Below, one piece after another: positions 14,204 to 21,610 of a DNA stretch of 34,530 nt; position 1 is the first letter of the stretch, and each line of letters starts with the position of its first letter. The stretch covers positions 1 through 34,530 of the forward strand of contig JAPXTJ010000019.1 of assembly GCA_033812595.1 (NCBI GenBank), written 5' to 3'. Below the pieces are notes generated by a model that did not search any database, was not told the origin of the DNA, and saw only the letters and a program-made list of their open reading frames with translations. The stretch is from JADLGF01 sp020849415 (GTDB lineage Bacteria; Chloroflexota; Chloroflexia; Thermomicrobiales; UBA6265). The position numbers and the translations under genes were made by a program.

Positions 14204-14989
14204 ATGAAGTCACCGACCAACGCTGTCACCAACGCGCTCGATCTGCTCGAACTCCTCGGACGCACCGAATCCGGCATGCGCCTGAAGGACATCGCGACCC
14301 GGATCGATCTTCCCGAAAGTACCACTCACCGCCTGCTGGCCAGTCTGACCAGCCGCGAATTCGTCGAGCAACAGTCAGATGGCCTCTACCGGCTCGGCTG
14401 GAAGATCGTGGTGCTGGCCAACGCACTCGGCAGCGATTCGCGCCTCGTGCAACTCGTGCGCCCCTACCTGGAGCAGCTCTCCCGTCAACTCGGACACACC
14501 GTCAATCTCGCCGTGATCAGCAACGGCCGCGTGCTCTACCTCGATTGCCAAACCCCGCCCCACGCGATGGCGGTTTCGGTGCCGCCGGGCTGGACGCTGC
14601 CGATCCACGCCACCTCGCTCGGCAAATCGATGCTCGCCTTCATGCCGGAGGCTGAGCGGACGCAACTGCTCGATCTGCTGCCGTTCGAGGCGATGACCCC
14701 GAACACGATCACCGATCGCGCCAAACTCCTCGATTCCCTCGAAGAAATTCGCCAGGAGCGGTTCGCGATCGATCGCGGCGAGGTGCGGCTCGATGTCAGT
14801 TGCGCCGCCGCGCCGTTGATCGACCGGCTCGGCTACGCCCGGGCGGCGATCAGCGTCACCGGTCCCTCCGCCAATCTGCCGGCGAATTGGGAAACGACCT
14901 TCTCCGCGGCGGTGCGCGATGCCGCCGCCGAAATCTCGCGCGCCTGTTTCGGCGCCGATCAACCCGGGTTCGATAGAGCGAAAGGATAG
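14204..14989 (+). CDS. IclR-family transcriptional regulator
   Basis: 261 residues: an N-terminal winged helix-turn-helix (about 5-65, MRLKDIATRIDLPESTTHRL) and a C-terminal IclR effector-binding domain (about 75-250, with HTVNLAVISNGRVLYLDC, HATSLGKSMLAFMPEAER and ISVTGPSANL). These regulators usually sense small carboxylic acids or sugar derivatives and control a nearby catabolic operon. ATG 14204 is preferred because GAAGGG lies 5-6 nt upstream; ATG 14186 lacks a site and would fall right after the operator. The next gene starts 3 bp after its stop, so the regulator is the first gene of the operon it probably controls. The effector is likely the substrate of the aldolases that follow. Confidence 0.93.
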   Translation: MKSPTNAVTNALDLLELLGRTESGMRLKDIATRIDLPESTTHRLLASLTSREFVEQQSDGLYRLGWKIVVLANALGSDSRLVQLVRPYLEQLSRQLGHTVNLAVISNGRVLYLDCQTPPHAMAVSVPPGWTLPIHATSLGKSMLAFMPEAERTQLLDLLPFEAMTPNTITDRAKLLDSLEEIRQERFAIDRGEVRLDVSCAAAPLIDRLGYARAAISVTGPSANLPANWETTFSAAVRDAAAEISRACFGADQPGFDRAKG

Positions 14990-14992
14990 ACC

Positions 14993-15922
14993 GTGACGCG
15001 GGAACGCTCGAGACAATTGATCCGGGGACCGATCGCGACCCTCCCCACCCCGATGAAGGACGACTACTCGCTCGATCTCGGGGTGATGGCGGAGTTGACC
15101 CAATGGTGGGTCGAACGCGGCCTGACCGCCGATCGCGCGCCGATCAAGGTCGCGGCCGCCATGGGTGAAGGGCCCGATCTCGGCGACGACGAGTGGCCCG
15201 ATCTGCTGAAGACGGTCGTCGACAACGCCGGCTCGAACGCGGCCGTCATCTGCGCGCTGAAGCCGAAGAACACGCTGCACACGATCGAGGACGCCAAGCG
15301 AGCCGAAGCGCTCGGCGCGATCGGACTCCAGATCGATCTGCCGATCTTCCACAGTCCGAACCAGGACGACATGGTCCGCTTTTTCAGCGATATCTCCAAT
15401 CGAATCGGTATCGGCATCATGATCTACAACACCTTCTGGTTCGGACCGCCGCCGTTGACGGTCGAGTGCATGAACCGCCTTCGGGACGCGGAGAATGTGG
15501 TCGCGATCAAGTGGGTGGTGCCGCCCGATCACGATTACGACGCCATGACCGAGTTCGCCGATCACTTCAACATCATCGATAACGCCAGCCAGCCGGTGCG
15601 TTGCGCGAAGAATGGCGGGCACGGCTACATCGATCCGACCACCGCCGTCCACCCCGAACACGGTCTGAAGGTTTGGGATCTCTGCCAGGCCGGTGATTAC
15701 GACGCGGCGCAGGCCCTCTTCGATTCGGTCAAGGACCCGTTGCGCGCCTTCATGGGCAAGGTCGGGCGGCGATCGGGTGGCTACAACGTGCTCAAGGGGC
15801 ACATGGCGGTGATCGGCAAGCCGGTCGGGCCGCCACGCCTCCCCACCCTGCCCCTCACCAGCGAGGAACTCGACCAATTGCGCGATCTCACCGCCGGCTT
15901 CGGCTGGCCGGTGGCGAACTGA
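14993..15922 (+). CDS. Dihydrodipicolinate synthase-family (DapA/NanA) lyase, paralogue 1
   Basis: 309 residues with the class I TIM-barrel aldolase pattern: Schiff-base Lys173 (NVVAIKWVV) and Tyr145 (IGIMIYNTFW). The loop that reads GTTGE in true DapA is here AAAMGEGPDL, so lysine biosynthesis is unlikely; a catabolic lyase or dehydratase for a 2-oxo acid or sugar acid is more probable. The GTG start has AAAGGA about 7 nt upstream, lying in the end of iclR. It is followed after 23 bp by a second family member, so the two probably act in one pathway or as a hetero-oligomer. The substrate is not predictable from sequence alone. Confidence 0.88.
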   Translation: MTRERSRQLIRGPIATLPTPMKDDYSLDLGVMAELTQWWVERGLTADRAPIKVAAAMGEGPDLGDDEWPDLLKTVVDNAGSNAAVICALKPKNTLHTIEDAKRAEALGAIGLQIDLPIFHSPNQDDMVRFFSDISNRIGIGIMIYNTFWFGPPPLTVECMNRLRDAENVVAIKWVVPPDHDYDAMTEFADHFNIIDNASQPVRCAKNGGHGYIDPTTAVHPEHGLKVWDLCQAGDYDAAQALFDSVKDPLRAFMGKVGRRSGGYNVLKGHMAVIGKPVGPPRLPTLPLTSEELDQLRDLTAGFGWPVAN

Positions 15923-15945
15923 AACGGGCGGGAGGAACGGCACCG

Positions 15946-16896
15946 ATGTTGACGGTCGATCAGGCGCGGGAACGCTGGCGCGGGGTGTTGGCCCCGATCG
16001 TCACCCCCTTCGATGAAACCGGGGCGGTCGATTTCGGCGCCCTGCAAACGAACCTGCAGTGGCTGCTCGATCGGGGCGCCCGTCACGGCAACACCGTCAT
16101 TCTGACGGCGGGATCGGGCGGCGATTTCCCGATGCTGAGCCTCGACGAGCGGAAGCAGGTCATCACCGCCACCGCCGAGGTGATCGGCGATCAGGCGCCG
16201 ATCATCGCCGGGGTGCAGGCGCTCGACATTCGCGACACGATCGCGCTTTGCCAGCATTGCGAATCGCTCGGACTCGACGCGGTTCAGATTTCAGGCCCCT
16301 TTTATTACGACGGCCGCCCGGGCGATGTCATCGCCTGGTTCGATGAGGTCGCCCGTCACACCGGCATTGGCTTCGCCCTCTACAACAACTGGTACACCGG
16401 CTACGACATGCCGATCGACCTGTTGGAGGAACTCTGCGACAACCCGAACGCGATCGGCGCCAAGTGGGCCTCGCCCGATCCGGCGATCTTCGCGGAAGGC
16501 GTTCGTCGCCTGCAGGAGCGAGTGGCGGTGGTGAACAATACCTTCGCCACGATCGAGGGTCACCGGCTCGGCAGTCGCTGTTTCGTCAGTCACTGGCCGA
16601 ACTTCTGCCCGGAGTGGTGTTTCCGGATCTGGGACCTGATGGAAGCGGGCGCTTACGACACGGCCCAACGGGAGTTCGACGCCGCCATGACGCCGTACCA
16701 GGCGACCGTGGCGAAGATCCAGGCCCAAACGGCCGGGGAAGCGGTCTTTGTCCGCCCGCTGATGGCGTTGGCCGGCCTGAACGGCGGCCACTCCCGCCTC
16801 CCGTCCCGCGACGCCGCCGTCACCCCGGAAATCCGCGCCGAATTCGCGGCGCTCTTTGAAGAACACATCGCGATCGCGGGCGCCGGGCGCCACTGA
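15946..16896 (+). CDS. Dihydrodipicolinate synthase-family lyase, paralogue 2
   Basis: 316 residues, start ATG with a GGGAGGAA site upstream. Schiff-base Lys173 (AIGAKWASP) and Tyr146 (GFALYNNWY) fall at almost the same positions as in the first paralogue, but the sequences otherwise differ widely. The substrate loop reads TAGSGGDFPMLS, closer to the classical GTTGE-P pattern (G-S-G-G-D-F-P). Family members include N-acetylneuraminate lyase, KDG aldolase and hydroxyproline-pathway enzymes. It precedes the importer genes, with a hairpin in the 213-bp gap, so enzyme and transporter genes are arranged as one catabolic unit. Confidence 0.88.
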   Translation: MLTVDQARERWRGVLAPIVTPFDETGAVDFGALQTNLQWLLDRGARHGNTVILTAGSGGDFPMLSLDERKQVITATAEVIGDQAPIIAGVQALDIRDTIALCQHCESLGLDAVQISGPFYYDGRPGDVIAWFDEVARHTGIGFALYNNWYTGYDMPIDLLEELCDNPNAIGAKWASPDPAIFAEGVRRLQERVAVVNNTFATIEGHRLGSRCFVSHWPNFCPEWCFRIWDLMEAGAYDTAQREFDAAMTPYQATVAKIQAQTAGEAVFVRPLMALAGLNGGHSRLPSRDAAVTPEIRAEFAALFEEHIAIAGAGRH

Positions 16897-16927
16897 CCGG
16901 TCGCCGATCGCATCCGTGTCCATATCG

Positions 16928-16949
16928 CTCCGGCCCAATGGGGCCGGAG
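16928..16949 (+). terminator. Intra-operon hairpin (partial terminator)
   Basis: A perfect 9-bp stem (16928-16936 with 16941-16949) with an AATG loop, 32 bp after the second lyase gene and 160 bp before the binding-protein gene. There is no U-run directly after it. It may reduce read-through or stabilise the 3' end so that transporter and enzyme levels differ. Confidence 0.5.
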
Positions 16950-17109
16950 GTTGCCGGGTCGTTTCTTCACACCCGGTCATTGGAATCGAATCGGGACTCC
17001 GGCGCGGGTCCGAACCATCCACATCGTCCGCCGGAGCAATCGAAAGGGGGTTCACATTCGATCGCTGGGGCCGACTTCCTTGCAGTCACGACGAAGGAGA
17101 GAACCACTC

Positions 17110-18849
17110 ATGCACAACGAACGCTCACTCGTGATCAACGATTTCCTGAACGGCCGGATCGACCGGCGCAAGTTCATTCGCCGCGCCGTGGCGGCCGGGG
17201 TTTCCGCGCCGATCGTGGCCGGTCTTCTTTCCGCCTACCCGCGGATGGGCCTCGCCCAGGAAACCGCCCTGCCCGATCCCACCGCGCCCCGGCCCGACGC
17301 CGACCTTGCGCCCGACGATCAGCAGATCGCACGTTTCCTCCAGACTGCGCCGTTCCGCATGGATCCGCCGACGAACACCACGGCGGGCTGGGCGCTGCAA
17401 TCCCTCGTCTTCTGCTGTCTCGCCCGGGTCGATATCGGCTCCCAGATCGTACCGGGCGTGGCCGATTCGTGGGAAACGAACGACGATCTGACGAGCTGGA
17501 CCTTCCACCTGAACCCGAGCGCCGCCTATTCCGACGGCACGCCGATCACGGCCGCCGAGGTGAAGTGGACCTGGGACTGGTACGCCAATCCGAATTCGGG
17601 CTCGATCGGCTCCGATGTCATTGTCAACAATGTTGTCGGCTACGAGGCGGTGCGGAACGGCGAAGCCGAGTCGATCGAAGGGATCGTCGTCGTCGATCCG
17701 CAAACGATCACCTTCAATCTCACCGCCACCGATCCGGTCTTCCTCGCCAAGGCGGCGTCGTACCAGACCGGCGTGCTGAAGCCCGAGAATGTGCAGGCGG
17801 GCGGCGCCGAGTGGTGGCGGGAACCGGTGACCTCCGGCTTCTTCAAGGTCACCGAATACACCCCGGGCGACACCGGCACCATGACTCTCGAACCGAACGA
17901 GCACTGGTGGCGCGAGCCGGCCCTGCTCAAGAAGGTTCAGTATCAGGTCGTGGCTGATCCGCAGACCGTGCAGGTCATGTACGACAACGACGAGCTCGAC
18001 TCGGTGCCGGCCACCCCGGCCGAGTTCGCCCAGGCGATCGACCCCGCCAGCGAACGGCACGCCGAACTCTTCTGGCGGCAGGTGGAAGCGACCTGGTACT
18101 TCGGCTTCTTCATCGAGAAAGCGCCATTCGATGAGGTCCCGGTCCGGCAGGCGTTCACCAGTGCCATCGATCACAACCTCTTGTCGTCCGCGGTGCTCGG
18201 CGGGCTCTTTACCCCGCAGCAGCGGATACTTCCGGCCTGGTTCCCCTGCGGCAGCGACGACCAGTTCATGCTGACCTACGATGTCGAACGCGCCAAACAA
18301 TTCCTGGCCGAGTCGAGCTACGGCGGACCAGAGAATTTCCCACCGACCACGATTCTCGTCTCCGAGCCGGGCGGCGCCACCGCTCCCGGCATCTGGGGGC
18401 GAATGGCGCAGGCGATCCAGCAGCAGTTGCAGGAGAATCTCGGCGTTCAGGTCGAGGTGATCCGCAAGGTCTACGGCAGTCTCGAGGAGCAGCAGCAGGA
18501 AGCGCGCGCTGTCGAAGGCGGCGTCATCTTCCGGCTCAGCTTCGGCGTCTCGCTGATCGATCCGAGCTACATCGGACCGATCGTGCAGACCGGCTCCTCG
18601 CGCAACGCCAGCGGGTACAGCAACCCGCGGGTGGATGAACTGCTGACCGAATCGGCCGTCGAGACCGATGAAGACCGCCGCTGCGAACTCTTCACCGAGA
18701 TCGACAAGATCGTCTCCGAGGAGTCGGTCTTCCTGGCGCCGTTCCGCGGTTCGGCCGCCGGCTTCTTCAAGCCGCGCGTCCGCGGCATCGATGTCAATCT
18801 CGGCTCGTTCGAGGCGGCGATCCACAAGATGTACATCGCGGCTGAGTAA
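17110..18849 (+). CDS. ABC importer substrate-binding protein (SBP family 5), Tat-exported
   Basis: 579 residues. The N-terminus has a twin-arginine signal (DRRKFIRRAVAAGVSAP, cleavage near GLAQ), so it is exported folded and probably anchored or trapped at the membrane. The mature protein has the family-5 signature (LTSWTFHLNPSAAYSDGTPITAAEV) and the usual long two-lobe architecture that binds oligopeptides, nickel complexes or sugars. ATG 17110 is chosen for AAGGAG 10 nt upstream and for the signal; the frame stays open upstream to 16951. Permease genes follow after 19 bp. The ligand is probably the compound degraded by the two lyases, by operon context only. Confidence 0.92.
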   Translation: MHNERSLVINDFLNGRIDRRKFIRRAVAAGVSAPIVAGLLSAYPRMGLAQETALPDPTAPRPDADLAPDDQQIARFLQTAPFRMDPPTNTTAGWALQSLVFCCLARVDIGSQIVPGVADSWETNDDLTSWTFHLNPSAAYSDGTPITAAEVKWTWDWYANPNSGSIGSDVIVNNVVGYEAVRNGEAESIEGIVVVDPQTITFNLTATDPVFLAKAASYQTGVLKPENVQAGGAEWWREPVTSGFFKVTEYTPGDTGTMTLEPNEHWWREPALLKKVQYQVVADPQTVQVMYDNDELDSVPATPAEFAQAIDPASERHAELFWRQVEATWYFGFFIEKAPFDEVPVRQAFTSAIDHNLLSSAVLGGLFTPQQRILPAWFPCGSDDQFMLTYDVERAKQFLAESSYGGPENFPPTTILVSEPGGATAPGIWGRMAQAIQQQLQENLGVQVEVIRKVYGSLEEQQQEARAVEGGVIFRLSFGVSLIDPSYIGPIVQTGSSRNASGYSNPRVDELLTESAVETDEDRRCELFTEIDKIVSEESVFLAPFRGSAAGFFKPRVRGIDVNLGSFEAAIHKMYIAAE

Positions 18850-18868
18850 CTGGAAAGGGGAAGGTGCG

Positions 18869-19807
18869 ATGGGGGCCCTCATCATCCGGCGATTACTCGT
18901 GTTCATACCGATGCTGCTGGTGTTGGCCCTCATCACCTTCCTGCTCAGCCACTACGGGCCGGGCGATCCCCTCGAAGTCATCATGGGCGAGGATTGGTCG
19001 ACGCCCGAGAACAAGGCGATGCTCGAAAAGCAATTCGGGCTCGATCGGCCACTTCTCGTCCAGTTCGGCGATTACCTGGTGAATGCGATCCAGGGCGATT
19101 TCGGCCGCTCCTACATCCAGCGGGTCGAGGTCGGTGAGCTGCTGAGCCGGGCCCTGCCGGTCAGCGCCCAGATCGCCCTGGCCTCGATCATCCTGATCGC
19201 GATCGTCGGCATCCTCTCGGGCATCGTGGCGGCGAAATGGCACCGGCGTTGGCCCGACACCGCCATCGGTTCGGTAGCGGTGATCCTGCACAGCGTGCCG
19301 TCGTTCGTCCTGGCGCCGTTGCTGCTGGTGCTGCTGGTGTTGAAACTCGGCTGGATCGCGACACCGACCGGCTGGCACGGCTTCTTCAGCTACCAAACCT
19401 TCATCGCCGCCGCGATCATCGCGGCCGGTCCGCTCCTCGGCGTGATGCGCCTCACCCGCACCAGCGTGGTCGAGGTGCTCGGCCAGGATTACATCCGCAC
19501 CGCCCGCGCCAAGGGCCTGAGCGAGCGGCGGATCATGATGGTCCACATCCTCACCAACGCCCTGGCGCCGGTGACGACCAGCCTCGGCCTGACGCTCGGC
19601 GCGTTGCTCGGCGGCGCCATCTTCGTTGAAAGCGCCTTCGCCATTCCCGGCCTCGGCCAGCTCTACTACTCGGCGATTCGCACCGGCGATTACCCCCTGC
19701 TCATGGGCGCGACCATCGTCAGCGCGTTCTGGATCATGCTGATGAACCTGGTCGTCGATGTCCTCTACGGATTCCTCGATCCGCGCGTGAGAATGAGCGA
19801 TGGCTGA
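18869..19807 (+). CDS. ABC importer permease 1 (DppB type)
   Basis: 312 residues. The first helix (LLVFIPMLLVLALITFLL) and the following PGDPLEVIMG are typical of DppB/OppB/GsiC subunits, as is FGLDRPLLVQFGDYLVNAIQGDFG. The cytoplasmic EAA loop that contacts the ATPase reads GQDYIRTARAKGLSERRIM. About six membrane helices are predicted. ATG 18869 has AAGG four to five nt upstream and a purine-rich leader. Its end overlaps the second permease by 8 bp. Confidence 0.93.
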   Translation: MGALIIRRLLVFIPMLLVLALITFLLSHYGPGDPLEVIMGEDWSTPENKAMLEKQFGLDRPLLVQFGDYLVNAIQGDFGRSYIQRVEVGELLSRALPVSAQIALASIILIAIVGILSGIVAAKWHRRWPDTAIGSVAVILHSVPSFVLAPLLLVLLVLKLGWIATPTGWHGFFSYQTFIAAAIIAAGPLLGVMRLTRTSVVEVLGQDYIRTARAKGLSERRIMMVHILTNALAPVTTSLGLTLGALLGGAIFVESAFAIPGLGQLYYSAIRTGDYPLLMGATIVSAFWIMLMNLVVDVLYGFLDPRVRMSDG

Positions 19808-20795
19808 TCTCACCACCGCCGCCGAGCGCGCCTTCGCCGCCCAGTTGCCCGAGCGCACCTACGTCACCCGCGGACCGTGGCGATCGGCGCTGCACCGGCT
19901 GCTCGCCAACCGCATGGCGATCTTCGGTGGCGTAACCGTGCTCGTTTTTGTGATCCTGGCGATCGGCGGCAAGGCGCTGGCGCCGCAGGATCCGCTCTAT
20001 CAAGACCTCTTCCACATGACCGAACCGCCGAGCTCCGCTCACTGGTTCGGCACCGATGAACTCGGCCGCGACCTGCTGAGCCGGATCATCGTCGGCGCGC
20101 GCTCGGCGATGATCATCGCCACGCTGGTGACGCTGATCTCGGCCGGCCTCGGCGCGGTCATCGGCCTGATCAGCGCCTTCGCCGGCGGCTGGGTCGACAG
20201 CGTCTGCATGCGCGTCGCCGATCTGCTCCTCGCCTTCCCACCCTTCCTGCTGGCAGCCTTCATCAACACCACGCTGCGGCCGCCGGTCGGGCGCGGCATG
20301 GTGCGGCTGAGCGACGCCACCGGCCTCGAATTCCTCGGCGAGCGCACCGTCATCGATGTCGTGGTCGTCTTCGGCTCGCTGGCGGTGATCAGTTGGTCCG
20401 GTTACGCGCGGCTGATCCGCAGCCAGGTGCTTTCGCTGCGGAAACGGGAATTCATCGAGGCGGCGAAATCGATCGGCGCGCCCTCACGCACGATCCTGGT
20501 CCGGCACGTGCTGCCGAACAGCATCGCGCCGATCATCGTCGCCGTGAGCGTCAATTTCGGCAACGCAATTCTGGCCGAATCGGCCTTGAGCTACCTGGGC
20601 ATCGGCATTCAGCCCCCGACTCCCAGCTGGGGGCAGATGATCAACGCCAATCTCGATCAATGGCGTTACTACCCGCACCTGGTGCTGATTCCCGGCGCGG
20701 TGCTGACGCTCCTGATCCTCGGATTCAATTTCCTCGGCGATGGGGTGGCCGATGCGCTCGACCCCCGCCAGCAATCCGGCAAAGCGAAACACTGA
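19800..20795 (+). CDS. ABC importer permease 2 (DppC type)
   Basis: 331 residues, the partner permease of the importer. It shows the DppC layout: a cytoplasmic start, a first helix (MAIFGGVTVLVFVILAI), the WFGTDELGRDLLSRIIVGAR segment of the N-domain, the EAA loop (REFIEAAKSIGAPSRTILV) and the ending NFLGDGVADALDPR. A sequence around 290-350 bases into the C-half, PPVGRGMVRLSDATGLEF, lies in the long periplasmic loop. The start overlaps permease 1 by 8 bp. No DppD or DppF ATPase gene follows; the next gene is an unrelated P-loop protein. Confidence 0.93.
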   Translation: MADLTTAAERAFAAQLPERTYVTRGPWRSALHRLLANRMAIFGGVTVLVFVILAIGGKALAPQDPLYQDLFHMTEPPSSAHWFGTDELGRDLLSRIIVGARSAMIIATLVTLISAGLGAVIGLISAFAGGWVDSVCMRVADLLLAFPPFLLAAFINTTLRPPVGRGMVRLSDATGLEFLGERTVIDVVVVFGSLAVISWSGYARLIRSQVLSLRKREFIEAAKSIGAPSRTILVRHVLPNSIAPIIVAVSVNFGNAILAESALSYLGIGIQPPTPSWGQMINANLDQWRYYPHLVLIPGAVLTLLILGFNFLGDGVADALDPRQQSGKAKH

Positions 20796-20817
20796 CCGTT
20801 CGAAAAGGAGACTGTGC

Positions 20818-21513
20818 ATGCGACTCATCATCATCGGTTGCGAGTACACCGGCGCCACCACCCTGGCCCGCAACGTGCAGGCGTGGTTGCGCGACGATTT
20901 CGGCGAACCGGCCGCGATGATCCACGATCACTTCATGCCGCGCATCGGCGAAGGCCGCAAGGGAATCACCGATCACGACATCACCCCGGACGAAGAGCAG
21001 ACCGAACTGATGAAGCTCGAGCCGTGGGCGCTCGAGATGTTCATGCGGTACATGATTCACTATCACCTCGGCCACCACTTCTATGCGGACAACGATCACA
21101 TCTGCGTCAACTGGTACTACGGCGACGCCGTCTACGCACCGATGTACTTTGGGTACGGCGGTCCGGGGATGTACGCCGACCGGCGGGTGATGGCCCGCGG
21201 TCACGACAATCACGTCAACGACATGGCGCCCGACACGGTGCTCGTTCACCTGACCGCCTCCCCCGAGAAGATTCGCGAGCGCATGTCCGCCGAGCCGCGC
21301 CCGATCTCGCCCTTCCGTGATGAGGACATCGAGCACGTTCTCGATCGGTTCGCCGAGGAGGCAAGTCACGGCCTCTTCCGGCGGAAGATTTCGCTCGACA
21401 CCACGAACTCGACACCGGAGGAGACGCTGGCGGAATTCAAGCGGAAGATCGAATCGCACCTGACCGACCGGGATCGCATGCGCCTGCTGGCCCACAAGGC
21501 GCTCACCGCCTGA
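20818..21513 (+). CDS. P-loop NTPase-like protein with altered Walker A
   Basis: 231 residues. It starts MRLIIIGCEYTGATTLA. The glycine loop has the spacing of a Walker A (G7-x4-G12-x-T-T) but Ala13 stands where lysine normally binds the phosphate. The rest resembles a small kinase of the adenylate/shikimate type, with a helical lid containing ERMSAEPRP and strands such as TVLVHLTASPEKI. Many His, Tyr and Trp residues (MIHYHLGHHFYADNDH; NWYYGD) may form a substrate or metal site. The ATG has AAAAGGAG 7 nt upstream. It closes the lyase/importer operon directly before the terminator. It is not an ABC ATPase, as it has no LSGGQ signature. A kinase for the operon's sugar- or acid-type substrate is a guess. 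Confidence 0.75.
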   Translation: MRLIIIGCEYTGATTLARNVQAWLRDDFGEPAAMIHDHFMPRIGEGRKGITDHDITPDEEQTELMKLEPWALEMFMRYMIHYHLGHHFYADNDHICVNWYYGDAVYAPMYFGYGGPGMYADRRVMARGHDNHVNDMAPDTVLVHLTASPEKIRERMSAEPRPISPFRDEDIEHVLDRFAEEASHGLFRRKISLDTTNSTPEETLAEFKRKIESHLTDRDRMRLLAHKALTA

Positions 21514-21533
21514 TCATTTCGTTCCTCTCCAGT

Positions 21534-21576
21534 GCAATGACCCCAACCCGGACGCCACCGGGATCGGGGTCATTGC
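21534..21576 (+). terminator. Operon terminator hairpin
   Basis: An 11-bp perfect stem (21534-21544 with 21566-21576) encloses a second 5-bp stem (21547-21551 with 21558-21562). It lies 21 bp after the P-loop gene and ends the iclR-to-P-loop operon. It is followed by a short mixed CT stretch, not a clean U-run. Confidence 0.75.
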
Positions 21577-21610
21577 GCGTACACTCTTTCGGGTCGTTCC
21601 GAAGGGAACG

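Noticed and set aside
16981..16986. Second IclR operator before the binding-protein gene
   Set aside because: Only one half-site (TGGAAT) is present; the inverted partner is missing.
17125..18936. 603-residue open frame on the minus strand, and similar long frames opposite the M14 gene (9217-10935, plus), the phosphohexomutase (12810-13994, plus) and the lyase (14375-15943, minus)
   Set aside because: Each lies opposite a gene with clear motifs, has Arg/Asp/Gly-skewed composition without recognisable domains, and is expected by chance in GC-rich DNA.
20818..21513. ABC ATPase subunit for the importer
   Set aside because: No LSGGQ signature, no Walker B of the ABC type, the wrong length, and the Walker A lysine is absent.
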